58,500 nucleotides of DNA from Bolinopsis microptera (GCF_026151205.1 NC_087073.1:22637487-22695986), one strand, 5' to 3'; numbered from the stretch's first letter, positions 24,101-32,376 are shown. Notes: generated by a model from the letters alone, not told the origin. Program-made: numbers and translations.

Positions 24101-25803
24101 TTAATCTGACAACTTCTTCGTGGGCGTTGTTTTGTAAGAATGGGGTCGGAATGGTAATGTTTGTAATCTTACTGTTATTGTCATTACTGCCAGGTAAAGA
24201 GTCAGATTGCGGAGGGTTACCAACTCCTGCTGTTTCCTGCTCTGTCTCCTTCGGCAGATTGGTCACCTCTACCTTACCCATCTTAAGTTCGTCATTGACC
24301 TGTTTCTCATTTGGGGCCACAGCAATCTCAGCAACACTTCCCTCTCCTTTATCTGTTTCTGTTTCTGTATTGACTGCGATACCAACATTTGAAGAACGTT
24401 CTTGGGCGAGATATCCATCTTCATCATCTCTGTCGTTGGGTATATTGACATCATTTTCTGAAATAGAGTCAGTTTCAGAGTGATTCATAATTCCAACTTT
24501 TTCTGTTCCAGAGTCCTCTGGTTCTTGATCGCATGAATCGTACTCACTGTCAGAGTCGGCATGATCAGGAGCTGAGAGTTTCTTCTCGTGAAAAGGTTCA
24601 GAGTCTGTCTTCTTTTCTTCATCTTCTGTTGTGACGTTCTTGCTATTTTCAGCTATCACACACTTTTTGTTGTCTTCCGCCATTGTTTCTTCTTGATGGC
24701 ATGTGGTCTCCTTCCCGGCCTGATCGTCACTGGCATCATGTATTTTTCCATCTTCAACAACTACGCAATTTTGACAAGACCGTGACAAATTGCAGCCTTC
24801 ATCACTGTTGCATGGAATGATAACTATGTGGTAATCAGGTATATGCATTTCAAACTTCCTTTCGGGAGCAAAACTTGGTATCATAGATGCCCGAGTTTTC
24901 GAAGATATAGTTAAGAACGACCAGTTTCTCATTTCGACATCATAGACGTTAAGTGATAAGCGGGCAGCACGTTTAGGTAGCAGGTCGAGTCCCCTGCTCC
25001 TACCGATATGCAAGATTCCAAGCGGGTAGCAATTATCATCATCTAGTTTCATTCGTTTTGCTCTGTCCGACATGCTGGTGATTTTTAGACCGTTAAAGTT
25101 CTGATTGCATGATGTTGTGCGTGACATGTGACGGTTTATTTGACCGAGCAGGTAGAGGAGAGACTTTTGTTCGATCAGGTCACGTGGATGTTCGTCCAGT
25201 GAACTGATTCGTGTTACTCGATCAACCTCCTCTCGGCAGAACGTTATGGTAACTGTCGGGTTTGAGTTGTCAATCTGCATTAGGTCAGTTGACAGAGCTC
25301 TTTCCACCGCTTTAGAAATATTGCCCATATTCAAGCGGAATGGGTTATTCGTGTTCAGTAAATCATTTTCCAAATGTATACCGGCACCGTCGGTGCCACA
25401 GTCGTGAGTGCCACTTTCCCTTATTCTAGTGCATCCAACACCTCCCTGTGAAAAGGAGAGATTATGTGAATCATTTGAGGAAATCGTAGTGGTGGTTGGT
25501 TCAGAGTTATGTCTCATCCTCGCGACTGGTGTTTCATTGAAAGCCGCGGATCTTTCGAGCGCAATCTTTTCTTTGAGTCTTCGTTTCAAAAGAGCTGTTG
25601 GGGTTGGTTTGTGGTACGGATCACGTCTGTATGAGCTCTCAGATTTGGAGCGTGACCTGCTTTTGAAATTCGTCCTCACTGGGGATGTGTAGTCCAGTTC
25701 GACATGTTTCCTCGGGGGTGTTCCTCTACTTGTTGGTACTTTCGAGGTCGGTGTCAGGTAAAGGGGGGAGGGTGAAGGACTGCCTGCAGGTTCTGATTTA
25801 TCA
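18140..25803 (-). mobile_element. CR1/L2-like LINE with two large ORFs, inserted in the foldback arm
   Basis: The element is bounded by the 5-bp direct repeat TTGTA (18135-18139 and 25804-25808). The uninterrupted left arm of the foldback carries this sequence once, giving the empty site. The 3' end, on the left, carries about four copies of the 9-bp unit TTGTAAACC, a microsatellite-like tail as in CR1/L2 LINEs rather than poly(A). ORF1 with a C-terminal SGNH-like domain followed by ORF2 with EEP endonuclease and RT is also the CR1/L2 arrangement. The ORF1 frame is already open at the first base of the insert, so the 5' UTR, and perhaps the ORF1 start, are missing. Confidence 0.88.
18344..21991 (-). 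CDS. LINE ORF2: endonuclease-reverse transcriptase
   Basis: 1,215 codons, intact. An apurinic-type EEP endonuclease occupies about residues 43-310, with SVVSWNINN, FCLQETKG, MLVGDLNART, VVDYIAVS and the catalytic LSDHRP. RT covers about residues 540-850: SPLHKKG, NYRAIAIGSNLGKLF, CFVDFRKAFDSIS, GTEQGHPMSPELF and LLWADDLVLLAL; the ADD catalytic pair is present. A C-terminal zinc-knuckle-like region (CEFC, then HFLRTC) lies near residues 1130-1165. It should nick target DNA and prime reverse transcription there. The start overlaps the ORF1 stop by 35 bp, so translation coupling or reinitiation is likely. All key residues are present, so this copy may encode active enzyme. Confidence 0.92.
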   Translation of the reverse strand: MSSPEATIIMNNTGSVIVGKLQRDNSSKVDELSHTAAQNHDQDLSVVSWNINNISHHSLGNKTEIDEFREIIEMSPIFCLQETKGEVVVPNYRCFNKNRVSSRSGGLCIGVQRSLEKYITQIETGSTDIQAVSISKTYTKAEKNITLINIYDSPENSSYKVRMKSLGVEENTLEALLHFIGEQLGHSEIMLVGDLNARTGGVNFIPVTKDWMKKKKSNAPRPCRASKDSVLNERGNRFLDLLGSCDLTLLNGNVIGDIFGELTCYQYNGQSVVDYIAVSPSIRNMVKRFKVLSLTNLSDHRPILCQLSVRIQMIAAELIQELHQDAPKRPKWDGDATAQQFTDNLNKAEITNQLLDISTSTLDTVENIYSTNKKFVHILESALCTDQPSNCANSEQKIRCFSKKKRRSKLRPKQKWFDAECITTKRELNNLTRKYGKNPSDALLRIRFYSRKKDYKKLLKRKKAVFFQELNQEILQENKISWKNLKKLKKFNEKPSKLNIFDMAKFYQFFLDLYKKKDTNFPQNRTVTKANEQIMSILNDEISSKEVVHAVKTLKNGKAVGLYCLLNEQLKSAAQNHCALSVLVKLFNGCLDLGVYPWNTTIVSPLHKKGCIYDPDNYRAIAIGSNLGKLFATILLDRLLKFRKEHCPDTVNQLGFCKNARTVDHLFTLSTCVDKYVNNKGQRLYSCFVDFRKAFDSISREALLYKLSTLGIDGKFLKCLEHMYKNSKAKIKLIAKISDSFDILAGTEQGHPMSPELFKTYIHELSERLNSVQDISSPLLNETILTHLLWADDLVLLALSKESLQVMISELESFCREWGLTVNTKKTAIMIFNKSGRQLKESYGFQYMGATIPSAKTYCYLGITFSLSGSFKTALNLLRQKALRAYFGLKSEVDLNNISKVAVLKLLDSLILPVVSYGVEVWISSSSGIKAFASTTDNTKQSPLAGIAADPFERMHLAILKWTLGVGKSTSNAAVWGDCGRTPIVVRYVKQVTDFHNRLARLELEDSPALARHVFAEQKKLDLGWFRALESMLMILDENKLEHQLYNPLLCQERAHNRFINLWETERQSNKKLTFYNKVKGAFEQEPYLTLPSRTGSNLVARIRMSGHKLNVETGRYGSRTGSQHHRICEFCSEKSMMELFVNLPCVDPIIEDEEHFLRTCPRYHSSRTNMKEPTKSLLFHDMKSLFLPEHIVEFTKFVAQLCRTRFPIKKKHEH

Positions 25804-25832
25804 TTGTATATAAATGTGATGTTTGCGCTCAT
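21957..25832 (-). CDS. LINE ORF1 protein with coiled coil and SGNH-like domain, fused to host start codon
   Basis: 1,291 codons as read. The first nine residues, including the ATG at 25832, lie in foldback-arm DNA; the LINE begins at 25803. The N-terminal region is basic and Ser/Arg/Pro-rich. A Cys cluster (CNSDEGCN, CQNC) is near residues 340-360, followed by a long acidic Glu/Asp/Thr-rich linker. A heptad-like region near 735-840 could form a coiled coil. A poly-Lys patch (KNAKKGKHGKKGKTK) lies near 690. The C-terminal 200 residues resemble an SGNH esterase: VLLVYDSYHED (nucleophile block), FIHLGINDIKRG (GxND block) and DGEALRLSPKGLAKL, where the expected His is Arg. ORF1 proteins of this group bind RNA. 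At this size it is unusually long, and the true N-terminus may be missing. Confidence 0.82.
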   Translation of the reverse strand: MSANITFIYNDKSEPAGSPSPSPLYLTPTSKVPTSRGTPPRKHVELDYTSPVRTNFKSRSRSKSESSYRRDPYHKPTPTALLKRRLKEKIALERSAAFNETPVARMRHNSEPTTTTISSNDSHNLSFSQGGVGCTRIRESGTHDCGTDGAGIHLENDLLNTNNPFRLNMGNISKAVERALSTDLMQIDNSNPTVTITFCREEVDRVTRISSLDEHPRDLIEQKSLLYLLGQINRHMSRTTSCNQNFNGLKITSMSDRAKRMKLDDDNCYPLGILHIGRSRGLDLLPKRAARLSLNVYDVEMRNWSFLTISSKTRASMIPSFAPERKFEMHIPDYHIVIIPCNSDEGCNLSRSCQNCVVVEDGKIHDASDDQAGKETTCHQEETMAEDNKKCVIAENSKNVTTEDEEKKTDSEPFHEKKLSAPDHADSDSEYDSCDQEPEDSGTEKVGIMNHSETDSISENDVNIPNDRDDEDGYLAQERSSNVGIAVNTETETDKGEGSVAEIAVAPNEKQVNDELKMGKVEVTNLPKETEQETAGVGNPPQSDSLPGSNDNNSKITNITIPTPFLQNNAHEEVVRLRNGAVVKGWLKECNIKCYNKTADWSRVYFIEYLGNVASSNSPLQNSVTSDRYALHPKVIKELIVYLTDDAVVKELSARGASIAGTPEKRKNKLTGLFIDLYGANKSPVKNKNAKKGKHGKKGKTKLGQNHKDDDTSTEPVCAQPGPGIKTTIIKQTPESHDINATILSVVESPLKTLENCMLKLDDRLLKQESMVAALSKKMDAIIQNPLKNNTEIAERFHLLEENDKTLFINIKALNTDSQRCSEETLKKFNSIAQTVDRLESLVNISPKPVLCSCHCDAEKSRDLKMNSPLKTATICRSQDADSQRETVTNEILTHEETGPFTVDIGVQTETLRNSLSTSPSTTDSCAQTETTVYEIATQTEEMIPHSLNSANETADMEEPSADDIERITFGLQQLIESVKDKEKMIMDQLSDFTTCEPNQNDTINCLQQLLSATRDKEKAISKEVESNHDETIHKCSSSTTLYSEILEVNAEPTASIIDQPPGEAEGNLHEASPEVTHKPQQASLTKSSHEYQRKKKVLLVYDSYHEDFDQRKFSRSYDIKKVQYSSVSDLVEKQKLISEIKSFNPEIIFIHLGINDIKRGLTFPTFIRNFKSILRLALEETNCKICYSLIIPTPGNPNLNTKIQAANQYMGDFIKWLREENYYEDRICTVGNDNLSGYLERYVTKDGEALRLSPKGLAKLWLRCRDALNRTSTLTRQTLHEFTRSNDHNE

Positions 25833-26269
25833 TTTAAGCTAAAATTCAAGTCTCTACGATTTTCCTAGTTCAAGTTATCAAAATTCAGTCCCATTTTTGG
25901 TTCGCTGAGCCAAAAAACAGTTTTTTGTCAATATCTATAAAAAAAAGCACTGGAGACCTTATGTTGCTTCATAACTTGTATATAAATATGGCCATTGCAG
26001 TAATTTTAAGCTAAAATAGAAGTCTCTATGACTTTCAGGAGCTGAAATACAAAAATCCCGTATACGCGACTGAGGGTAATTTAGAAAATTTGCCCTGTAG
26101 GGTTATGTCTAGCGACACAAATTGCGTACCTAAACGATTTTGGTTAAGAATGATCTAGCAAACAACCCTGTGTTGTCAGAAATCGTATACATCGAAGTGC
26201 ACACTCAACTATTCCCTGCTACTAGAGTATCTGATAACCTAATAATAACCTCTCTCAGCTGCCGTTGAT

Positions 26270-27988
26270 ATGTCAAAGAAGCAAGCTAAGAAGCAGGTGA
26301 AGAATATCCAGCGATGTCTGAAGCATTTATCCGCTATAGTTGGTCACCAGTGCACCACCACCTCGGCAACAACCAAATGTGTTCTCCTTGGTAACGCAGG
26401 TCACGCTAATGGTATCGGCAGAGCTGACGTAATCTCTATTTTACACCCATATCTTGATGTGAATTCCTACAAACTTTACTTCCCGCCTGGCAAGCAATTT
26501 TCCATTCTCTTTACTGACGATCTGTGTGATTGTTTAGCAGATAAAGTGAACACTTCTCAGATTAGAGAGAATGTAGTCTACTGTGCGTTTATCAACGAGC
26601 AAATATCGTTTGAGATATCACAGGAGATCAAGCTACCGGGGTTGAAGCTTTTTCAGGATATTATTTCAGAAGAATTTGAGAAAGACCTTCTGAAACTTTT
26701 TTTAGAACATTCTGAAAACCGGTCGATGTCCCAAGATGAGCTTAAAAACCGGGTAACACTGCACTATGGTTATAAATTCGATTACAAAACAAATATGGTA
26801 GACTTGAACGCTCCTTTAGACCATCATCCGATACCCTGCTCTGTTTTAAAAGTCCTGGAAATCATTGAGCCCAATATTTCAATCAGCCCTAATCAGTTAA
26901 CAGTGAATATCTATCAGCCAGGCCAAGGTATCCCCAAACACGTAGACACACACTCTATCTTCACGTCGGAAATATTGTCTGTTAGTTTAGGTTCTGATGT
27001 GGTTATGCACTTTAAAAACCCCACAACAGGTCAAGTTTTGCCGGTGTTGATCCCCAGCAGGTCTCTAACTGTCATGTCAGGAGAGTCACGGTACTTGTGG
27101 CACCACGGCATCACACCTCGTAAGAGCGATGCGTTACAAGACCTGACAGAGCGGCAACTTAGGATATCCTTAACGTTGCGAGAATGCACGGCAGAGCCTT
27201 GCAAGTGTGACTACATTTCCCAATGTGACTCCCAAAACTACGGGAAACCCGCGTATGACGTAGTGGATGGCGGTGCGCGGCTCGAGAATCAGTATGTCAG
27301 TTCAGTGTATGAGAATATCGCAGCTCATTTCTCCAGTACACGCCACTCCCCCTGGCCGGGTGTTGTTAACTTCCTCAACACTCTCCCCCCACGAGCACTT
27401 GTAGTGGACGTAGGGTGTGGGAACGGTAAGTACTTGGGGGTAAGGGAGGATGTGAGGGTTATCGGTAACGACAACAGTTACAATCTCTGCTCTATTTGCC
27501 GAGATCGTGACCACGAGGTGTTCGCTTGTAATGCCCTTGCAATACCACTGCGACCTGGCTGCTTTGATTCAGTGATCTGCATTGCTATGCTACATCACAT
27601 AGCCACGCCCAGCCGCAGAGTGGCTGTTCTTCAGAATCTAGCTGACCTCCTAACCCCAGGTGGTTTGGGGTTGGTCACTGTTTGGGCTCAGGAGCAGCAA
27701 CTAGATATGGACCTCCCAGAACCGTGCAGACCCTGTCCGACCGATGGGACAGAGCAGGGAGTGGGTAGGCGACACTTCGACTCTCAGGACGTTTTCGTAG
27801 ACTGGAAGCTGAAGGACTCAGAGAGTAAGGGCGGTTTAGAAAGCTCCGAGAGTAAGATGTATTACAGGTATTACCACGTGTTCAGAGAAGGGGAGTTACA
27901 GGAGCTGTTTAGTGAGGTTACCAGTATTCAACTACTTGACATCACTTATCAGAAAGCGAACTGGTGTGCTGTCTTTAGGAAATTGTGA
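26270..27988 (+). CDS. ALKBH8: ALKBH8, tRNA wobble-uridine methyltransferase/hydroxylase
   Basis: Single exon, 572 codons, close to the 664 of human. ALKBH8 methylates cm5U at the wobble base of certain tRNAs to mcm5U and its AlkB domain hydroxylates mcm5U. Domain order fits: an RRM-like region (about 35-120), an AlkB Fe(II)/2-oxoglutarate dioxygenase (about 195-310) and a methyltransferase (about 345-485). The iron ligands are visible in HVDTH (His224, Asp226) and LWHHGITP (His278/279), with the 2-oxoglutarate Arg in RQLRISLTLRE. A Cys motif CKCDYISQC links to the methyltransferase, which shows VVDVGCGNGKYLG near 378, CNALAIPLR and MLHHIATPSRR. An AG after a pyrimidine tract lies 11 bases before the start. 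The foldback element ends 43 bp upstream, so promoter or 5' leader elements may come from it. Confidence 0.95.
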   Translation: MSKKQAKKQVKNIQRCLKHLSAIVGHQCTTTSATTKCVLLGNAGHANGIGRADVISILHPYLDVNSYKLYFPPGKQFSILFTDDLCDCLADKVNTSQIRENVVYCAFINEQISFEISQEIKLPGLKLFQDIISEEFEKDLLKLFLEHSENRSMSQDELKNRVTLHYGYKFDYKTNMVDLNAPLDHHPIPCSVLKVLEIIEPNISISPNQLTVNIYQPGQGIPKHVDTHSIFTSEILSVSLGSDVVMHFKNPTTGQVLPVLIPSRSLTVMSGESRYLWHHGITPRKSDALQDLTERQLRISLTLRECTAEPCKCDYISQCDSQNYGKPAYDVVDGGARLENQYVSSVYENIAAHFSSTRHSPWPGVVNFLNTLPPRALVVDVGCGNGKYLGVREDVRVIGNDNSYNLCSICRDRDHEVFACNALAIPLRPGCFDSVICIAMLHHIATPSRRVAVLQNLADLLTPGGLGLVTVWAQEQQLDMDLPEPCRPCPTDGTEQGVGRRHFDSQDVFVDWKLKDSESKGGLESSESKMYYRYYHVFREGELQELFSEVTSIQLLDITYQKANWCAVFRKL

Positions 27989-28241
27989 AATTATGGGGTT
28001 GTGGTGTATTATATTGAACATTTTTTTGGGATTTAGAATTTCAGATAGATTTTAGTTTCAAATGATAACTCCTGTTCAAATTTTGTTGAAATGGTTTTTA
28101 AGTTCTTGTTATTACTCGTTTATCTATAAATTCCTTGGTTGATTTTACAGCTTTGTCACTAAAATGGGAATGGAAAATATTTCTTTCGAAAGTTCCTATT
28201 TATAAGTTATAAATCTCATACACTATCTCTTTAGCAATGTC

Positions 28242-29905
28242 ATGATTCTCCGACGAGCCCGGGCAGTTATCCAGATCACGTGCTGTCATGGACACATCCA
28301 CACTACTACCTCTCATCTTGCATCACGTGACATCCACACTTCATCCTCTCATCTCGCATCACGTGACCCTAAAAAACAGTGGGAGGATTTCTCTGAGAAC
28401 CTTCGGAAGAAGGGTGGTATACAAGGCTGGCTGAAGGACAAGTCAAACCAGTATCAAGACAAGGCAAACGACAATAAGAATTCTTTTAAAAAAGCTAAAC
28501 AAGAGTTCCGGGAGAAGAGAAATAAGCAATCTGACGGGGGAGTGGAGGGGGACCTGCCCGGCAAGTTCCTCGCTTATTTTCCTACAACCGCTAAATTTAA
28601 CAGCACCTTTGATAGGGCTCTGTCCAAGTTACCGGACGGAAAAGATCTGCTTAACCAGATACCACGAAAATACTGGCCCTATCTTCGTCTTAGCAGGGTT
28701 GACAAGCCTATTGGAGCATGGCTGCTGTTTCTACCGGGAGCTTGGGGTATATGTATGGCTCCTTTTGGAGCAATGAGTGTTCATCTTCTCTTACTGTTCG
28801 GAATAGGTAACTTATATTTATTTGTGAGATAATCTTTAAGTTTGGGTTAGGGCAGGTTCACATATTACATAATCACTTTTTCGTCAATTTTTACCCCCTC
28901 CGTAATTAGTTTTACAAATAGTTATTGTATTATGATACTATAATACCTTGGCTTTATCGTGCCCGCGCGTTCCCTCCAGCAAGCTGTCGGGAATTATCGC
29001 GCTCAGCACTCAGAAGCCAAGGTATTATAACTACTACAGGTTACACTAGTTGTATTATAATTGCACCTCTCTCTCCCCTTCAGTGATTTAACGTAATGTC
29101 TGAATGACGCTTCATGACATTTCAATTACTGAATTCGCAAAATTTTATTTTTAGATGTAATCTGTACATATTATAATAAAGGTGATATAATCTGACAGGT
29201 GCTGTGTTGATGCGTGGGGCGGGCTGTACAATAAACGACATGTACGATATAGACCTGGACAAACAAGTGATCCGGACTCGAGACCGTCCTCTTGCTAGCA
29301 GTGAACTAACCAAACAGCAGGCAACGCAGTGGTTAGCTGTCCAACTTGGAGTATCTTCTCTCATCCTCTTTTCTCTCAACACTCAGACGATAGTGCTCGG
29401 TATGTGTTCTCTACTGCTGGTCGGCACTTATCCTCTCATGAAGAGAGTCACTGACTTCCCTCAACTCTACCTGGGTCTCACCTTCAATCTGGGGGCATTG
29501 ATGGGGTACAGTGCAGCCTCAGGTAACCTCGGTTTAACTCCCTTCGCTCTGTACGGAGCTGGCATATGTTGGACTATGGTGTACGACACTATATACGCGC
29601 ACCAAGACAAGGTGGATGATCTGAAGGTGGGTGTTAAATCAACTGCTCTCACATTTGGGGACAGAACCATTCAGATCTGCTCTAACTTCACTACAGCAAT
29701 GGGGCTGTCCCTGTTCCTTGCGGGCATGGGAGGGGGGCTGGGGCCTACTTACTTCATTGCTTCCTTCCTATCCTGCACTATGATTATGAGGGGGCTGTCT
29801 CTTGTAAACCTGGATGATCCTAAAAGCTGCTGGGAGTTTTTCATCATGAACAGAAACATTGGTCTGGTTATTCTTCTCAGTATCCTTATGGGAAAGATTT
29901 TTTGA
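28242..29905 (+). CDS. COQ2: COQ2, 4-hydroxybenzoate polyprenyltransferase, two exons
   Basis: Exons 28242-28806 and 29199-29905 join in phase 1 (GT-AG) to about 423 residues, near the vertebrate length. COQ2 attaches the polyprenyl tail to 4-hydroxybenzoate in the inner mitochondrial membrane, an early step of ubiquinone synthesis. The N-terminus is Arg/His/Ser/Thr-rich with few acids, as expected of a mitochondrial presequence. YWPYLRLSRVDKPIGAWLLF is the conserved UbiA entry helix. The two Asp motifs are NDMYDIDLDK (about 201-210) and DTIYAHQDKVDD (about 318-329), and several hydrophobic membrane helices follow. The leader contains ATGTCATGA, so a two-codon upstream ORF overlaps the start. 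An AG lies seven bases before the start codon. Possible poly(A) signal AATAAA at 30197-30202. Confidence 0.94.
28941..29027. repeat. 87-bp inverted-repeat element in the COQ2 intron
   Basis: 14-bp perfect inverted ends TAATACCTTGGCTT and AAGCCAAGGTATTA bound a short GC-richer core. It looks like a very small MITE, possibly with a TA target. Confidence 0.6.
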
Positions 29906-30350
29906 AATTTTGTTTTGCTTCTATTCTGTTCCTGCGCAGAATATTCTCACTTTTCCAACTCTCCGCGATCCTTTTTTTTACAACGCAAGCATTCTGATTA
30001 AAAATTTCTTGTAAATCAGAAGGTTTTTGTATTTTTTGTGTTTAAAAGATTGCTCTCGAATCGTTAAAAGATGTAGCATTGTGATTTTGTATGTTTCTCC
30101 AGCTCCGAATGGTCTGAACTAGTGAACTACGCTTTATTAACGATTTATCTAGATCTTTTTGGATCGCATTTTTCATTCCATCTAAGTTATCTTTCCAATA
30201 AACACATTTTCCTTAGGTATCAGTATGACCTTAAAATACTTCGTTGACATAACGTAATACGAAGAGGAGCATGTTTTACAGAATATAACACGCAGATACC
30301 TGAATCCCTTAAACCCTGCTAAGTGCTGCTCCCACTTTCTAACCCAAGTA

Positions 30351-32237
30351 ATGCCTCTCTCCAATAAAATACTTGTAACCATGCTTTGCATACTCCTCCC
30401 CACCTCCCTTTCCTTGAACCACACTCCAGAGAACAGAGAATACAAGGAGAAGGCTAGGGAGATGTTCCAGCACGCGTACTACGGCTACATGGAGCACGCT
30501 TACCCTGAAGACGAGCTGAAACCGCTGAGTTGTAGAGGTCACTCCACGTGGGGTAACGTCTCCCTGACTCTCATAGACTCGCTGGATAGCTTAGTGGTCC
30601 TGGGTATGCACAAGGAGTATAGAGAGGGGGTTAACAAGATCATCCACAACACTAACTTCTCCATTAATAAGAATGTAAGCGTGTTCGAGACTAACATCAG
30701 AGTAGTGGGGGGACTGTTATCTGCTCATCTGCTGATGGAGAGAGGAGGGATGGAGCTGCCTGAGGGCTGGCCCTGTGCTGGTCCCTTATTAGATCTAGCT
30801 GTCGACATTGCCAGCAGACTCCTCCCCGCCTTTAACACTCCCACAGGTCTGCCGTACGGGACTACTAACCTAATGTATGGAGTACCTAAGGGAGAGACCA
30901 CGGTAACAGGGACAGCAGGGTGTGGCACCTATCTTATGGAGTTTGGCATGTTGTCCCGCTTAACAGGCGACCCAGCGTTCGAACATGCAGCGCGTCGTGC
31001 GCTCAATGTGCTCTTCAACGCAAGGTCTAAAATAAATCTTGTCGGTAATCACATAGACATTTCCAGAGGGGAATGGATATTCAGAGAAGCAGGGATCGGT
31101 GGTAACGTGGACTCCTACTACGAGTACCTCCTCAAAGGTGGACTTTTCTTTGAAGATTTTGAACTCCTCAGTCAGTTCAAAGTATTGTACAACGCAGTGC
31201 TGAAGAATTTACAGCATGATTTCTGGTATATCTGGGGTAGCATGTTCAACGGTAATCCCACCCTACCGTCCGTATCCACACTGGATGCTTTCTGGCCGAG
31301 TCTACAAATTCTAATTGGGGATATTAAGAGTGCGGCCCGGACCCTCTCTAACTTCTACTCGCTCATCTCACACTTCGGCTTCACTCCAGAGATGTTTAGC
31401 TTGCTGACCGGAAAGGTAGCACCCGGCAGTGAGATATATCCTCTTCGGCCGGAATTTGTAGAGAGTTTAGTGTATATGTACCAGGCAACTGGGGACCAGA
31501 TCTGGAGGAATATGGGTAAACAGGTGCTGGACAGTATAGAGCTGAGCACCAAGACTCCGTGCGGATATGCTACTGTCAGCAATGTAGTGACTCATCAACT
31601 AGAGGATAAGATGGAGTCTTTCTTCCTATCGGAGACCACCAAATATCTATATCTCCTCTTTTCGGATGATCACTGGATATTTGATAAAGGAGTATCAGGG
31701 AAGATGAGTGTGATGCCGGATGAGGAGGGTAACTATGGTAACTATGAGGAGGGTACGCACCACTACTATACAGGCTACAAAGTGTGCGCTCCCAATAGTT
31801 TCGGTTACACCTTTACCACAGAGGCGCATCCGTTCCCTGCTGGTGTGCTAGGTTGTTGCTATCCCAGACAGAAAGTCAAGGACAATCTTCTAGAAAAGAT
31901 CTACCAGAACTCCACTGATGAACCTCTAAAAAGCAGCATATTCGGGCTACCAAACAGTATCTTGAAGTTAATGTACGGAGAACCTAGATTGAAACCAGGG
32001 GAGGTTTCATCGCGCGAGTCTTATGTGTGCAGCCGAGTCCAACGTTTCCTTGTCAAAACAGTAAGGGCTAAAAAAGAGTGTTTGTTGTGGGATGAACCCT
32101 CAATTTACGGAGATGTGCGGACACACAACTGTCCTGTACGGCCGTGGTATGCCAAGTATGAGATATACGGAACTGAGTGGTCAAAATTGTCCAGTAAAAA
32201 AGCATTTAGGGTAGTAAATAAAAACAGCAAGAAATGA
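30351..32237 (+). CDS. EDEM2: EDEM2-like ER degradation-enhancing alpha-mannosidase-like protein
   Basis: Single exon, 628 codons (human EDEM2 has 578). EDEM proteins are glycoside hydrolase family 47 members that trim or recognise mannose on misfolded glycoproteins in the ER lumen and commit them to degradation; EDEM2 makes the first mannose cut. Residues 1-22 are a hydrophobic signal peptide. The GH47 domain runs from about 30 to 500, with DELKPLSCRGHSTWGN, TLIDSLDSLVVLG and SVFETNIRVVGGLLSAHL (acidic residue Glu113). It continues with GIGGNVDSYYEYLLKG, MESFFLSETTKYLYLLF (Glu422) and TTEAHPF (Glu491). CC after this motif matches EDEM2 rather than EDEM1 or EDEM3, and the C-terminus lacks a KDEL-type signal. 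An AG lies two bases before the start. AATAAA at 32371-32376. Confidence 0.93.
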   Translation: MPLSNKILVTMLCILLPTSLSLNHTPENREYKEKAREMFQHAYYGYMEHAYPEDELKPLSCRGHSTWGNVSLTLIDSLDSLVVLGMHKEYREGVNKIIHNTNFSINKNVSVFETNIRVVGGLLSAHLLMERGGMELPEGWPCAGPLLDLAVDIASRLLPAFNTPTGLPYGTTNLMYGVPKGETTVTGTAGCGTYLMEFGMLSRLTGDPAFEHAARRALNVLFNARSKINLVGNHIDISRGEWIFREAGIGGNVDSYYEYLLKGGLFFEDFELLSQFKVLYNAVLKNLQHDFWYIWGSMFNGNPTLPSVSTLDAFWPSLQILIGDIKSAARTLSNFYSLISHFGFTPEMFSLLTGKVAPGSEIYPLRPEFVESLVYMYQATGDQIWRNMGKQVLDSIELSTKTPCGYATVSNVVTHQLEDKMESFFLSETTKYLYLLFSDDHWIFDKGVSGKMSVMPDEEGNYGNYEEGTHHYYTGYKVCAPNSFGYTFTTEAHPFPAGVLGCCYPRQKVKDNLLEKIYQNSTDEPLKSSIFGLPNSILKLMYGEPRLKPGEVSSRESYVCSRVQRFLVKTVRAKKECLLWDEPSIYGDVRTHNCPVRPWYAKYEIYGTEWSKLSSKKAFRVVNKNSKK

Positions 32238-32370
32238 TGCTTTGAGTTTTTGATTAATTTTAATTCGATTTCGATGACGTTTTATCATCAATCGCTGAAT
32301 TTTTAGTTTTTAAACATCTTCGAAGATATACCAATTAATTGTCCTTGAATATTCTTTTGCTGGTTTATAA

Positions 32371-32376
32371 AATAAA
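32371..32376 (+). promoter_or_regulatory. Poly(A) signal AATAAA of EDEM2
   Basis: Canonical hexamer 134 bp after the EDEM2 stop and 183 bp before the DDX27 start codon, so EDEM2 transcripts can end before DDX27. Confidence 0.5.

Larger units (their letters stand above)
15701..26227. mobile_element. Long-armed foldback element, right arm split by a LINE
   Basis: The left arm 15701 to about 16650 is continuous. Its inverted complement exists in two pieces: about 17597-18139 pairs with the inner left arm and 25804-26227 with the outer left arm. Removing the LINE at 18140-25803 rebuilds a right arm of about 967 bp and an original element of about 2.86 kb with a loop of about 0.95 kb. The outer ends read CTCYAGTAGCAGGG and are flanked by TA on both sides (15699-15700, 26228-26229), so a TA target duplication is likely. 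No transposase is recognised. The right end lies 43 bp before the ALKBH8 start codon. Confidence 0.85.

Noticed and set aside
18873-25692. Many plus-strand ORFs of 60-180 codons across the LINE
   Set aside because: Antisense shadows of LINE ORF1 and ORF2.
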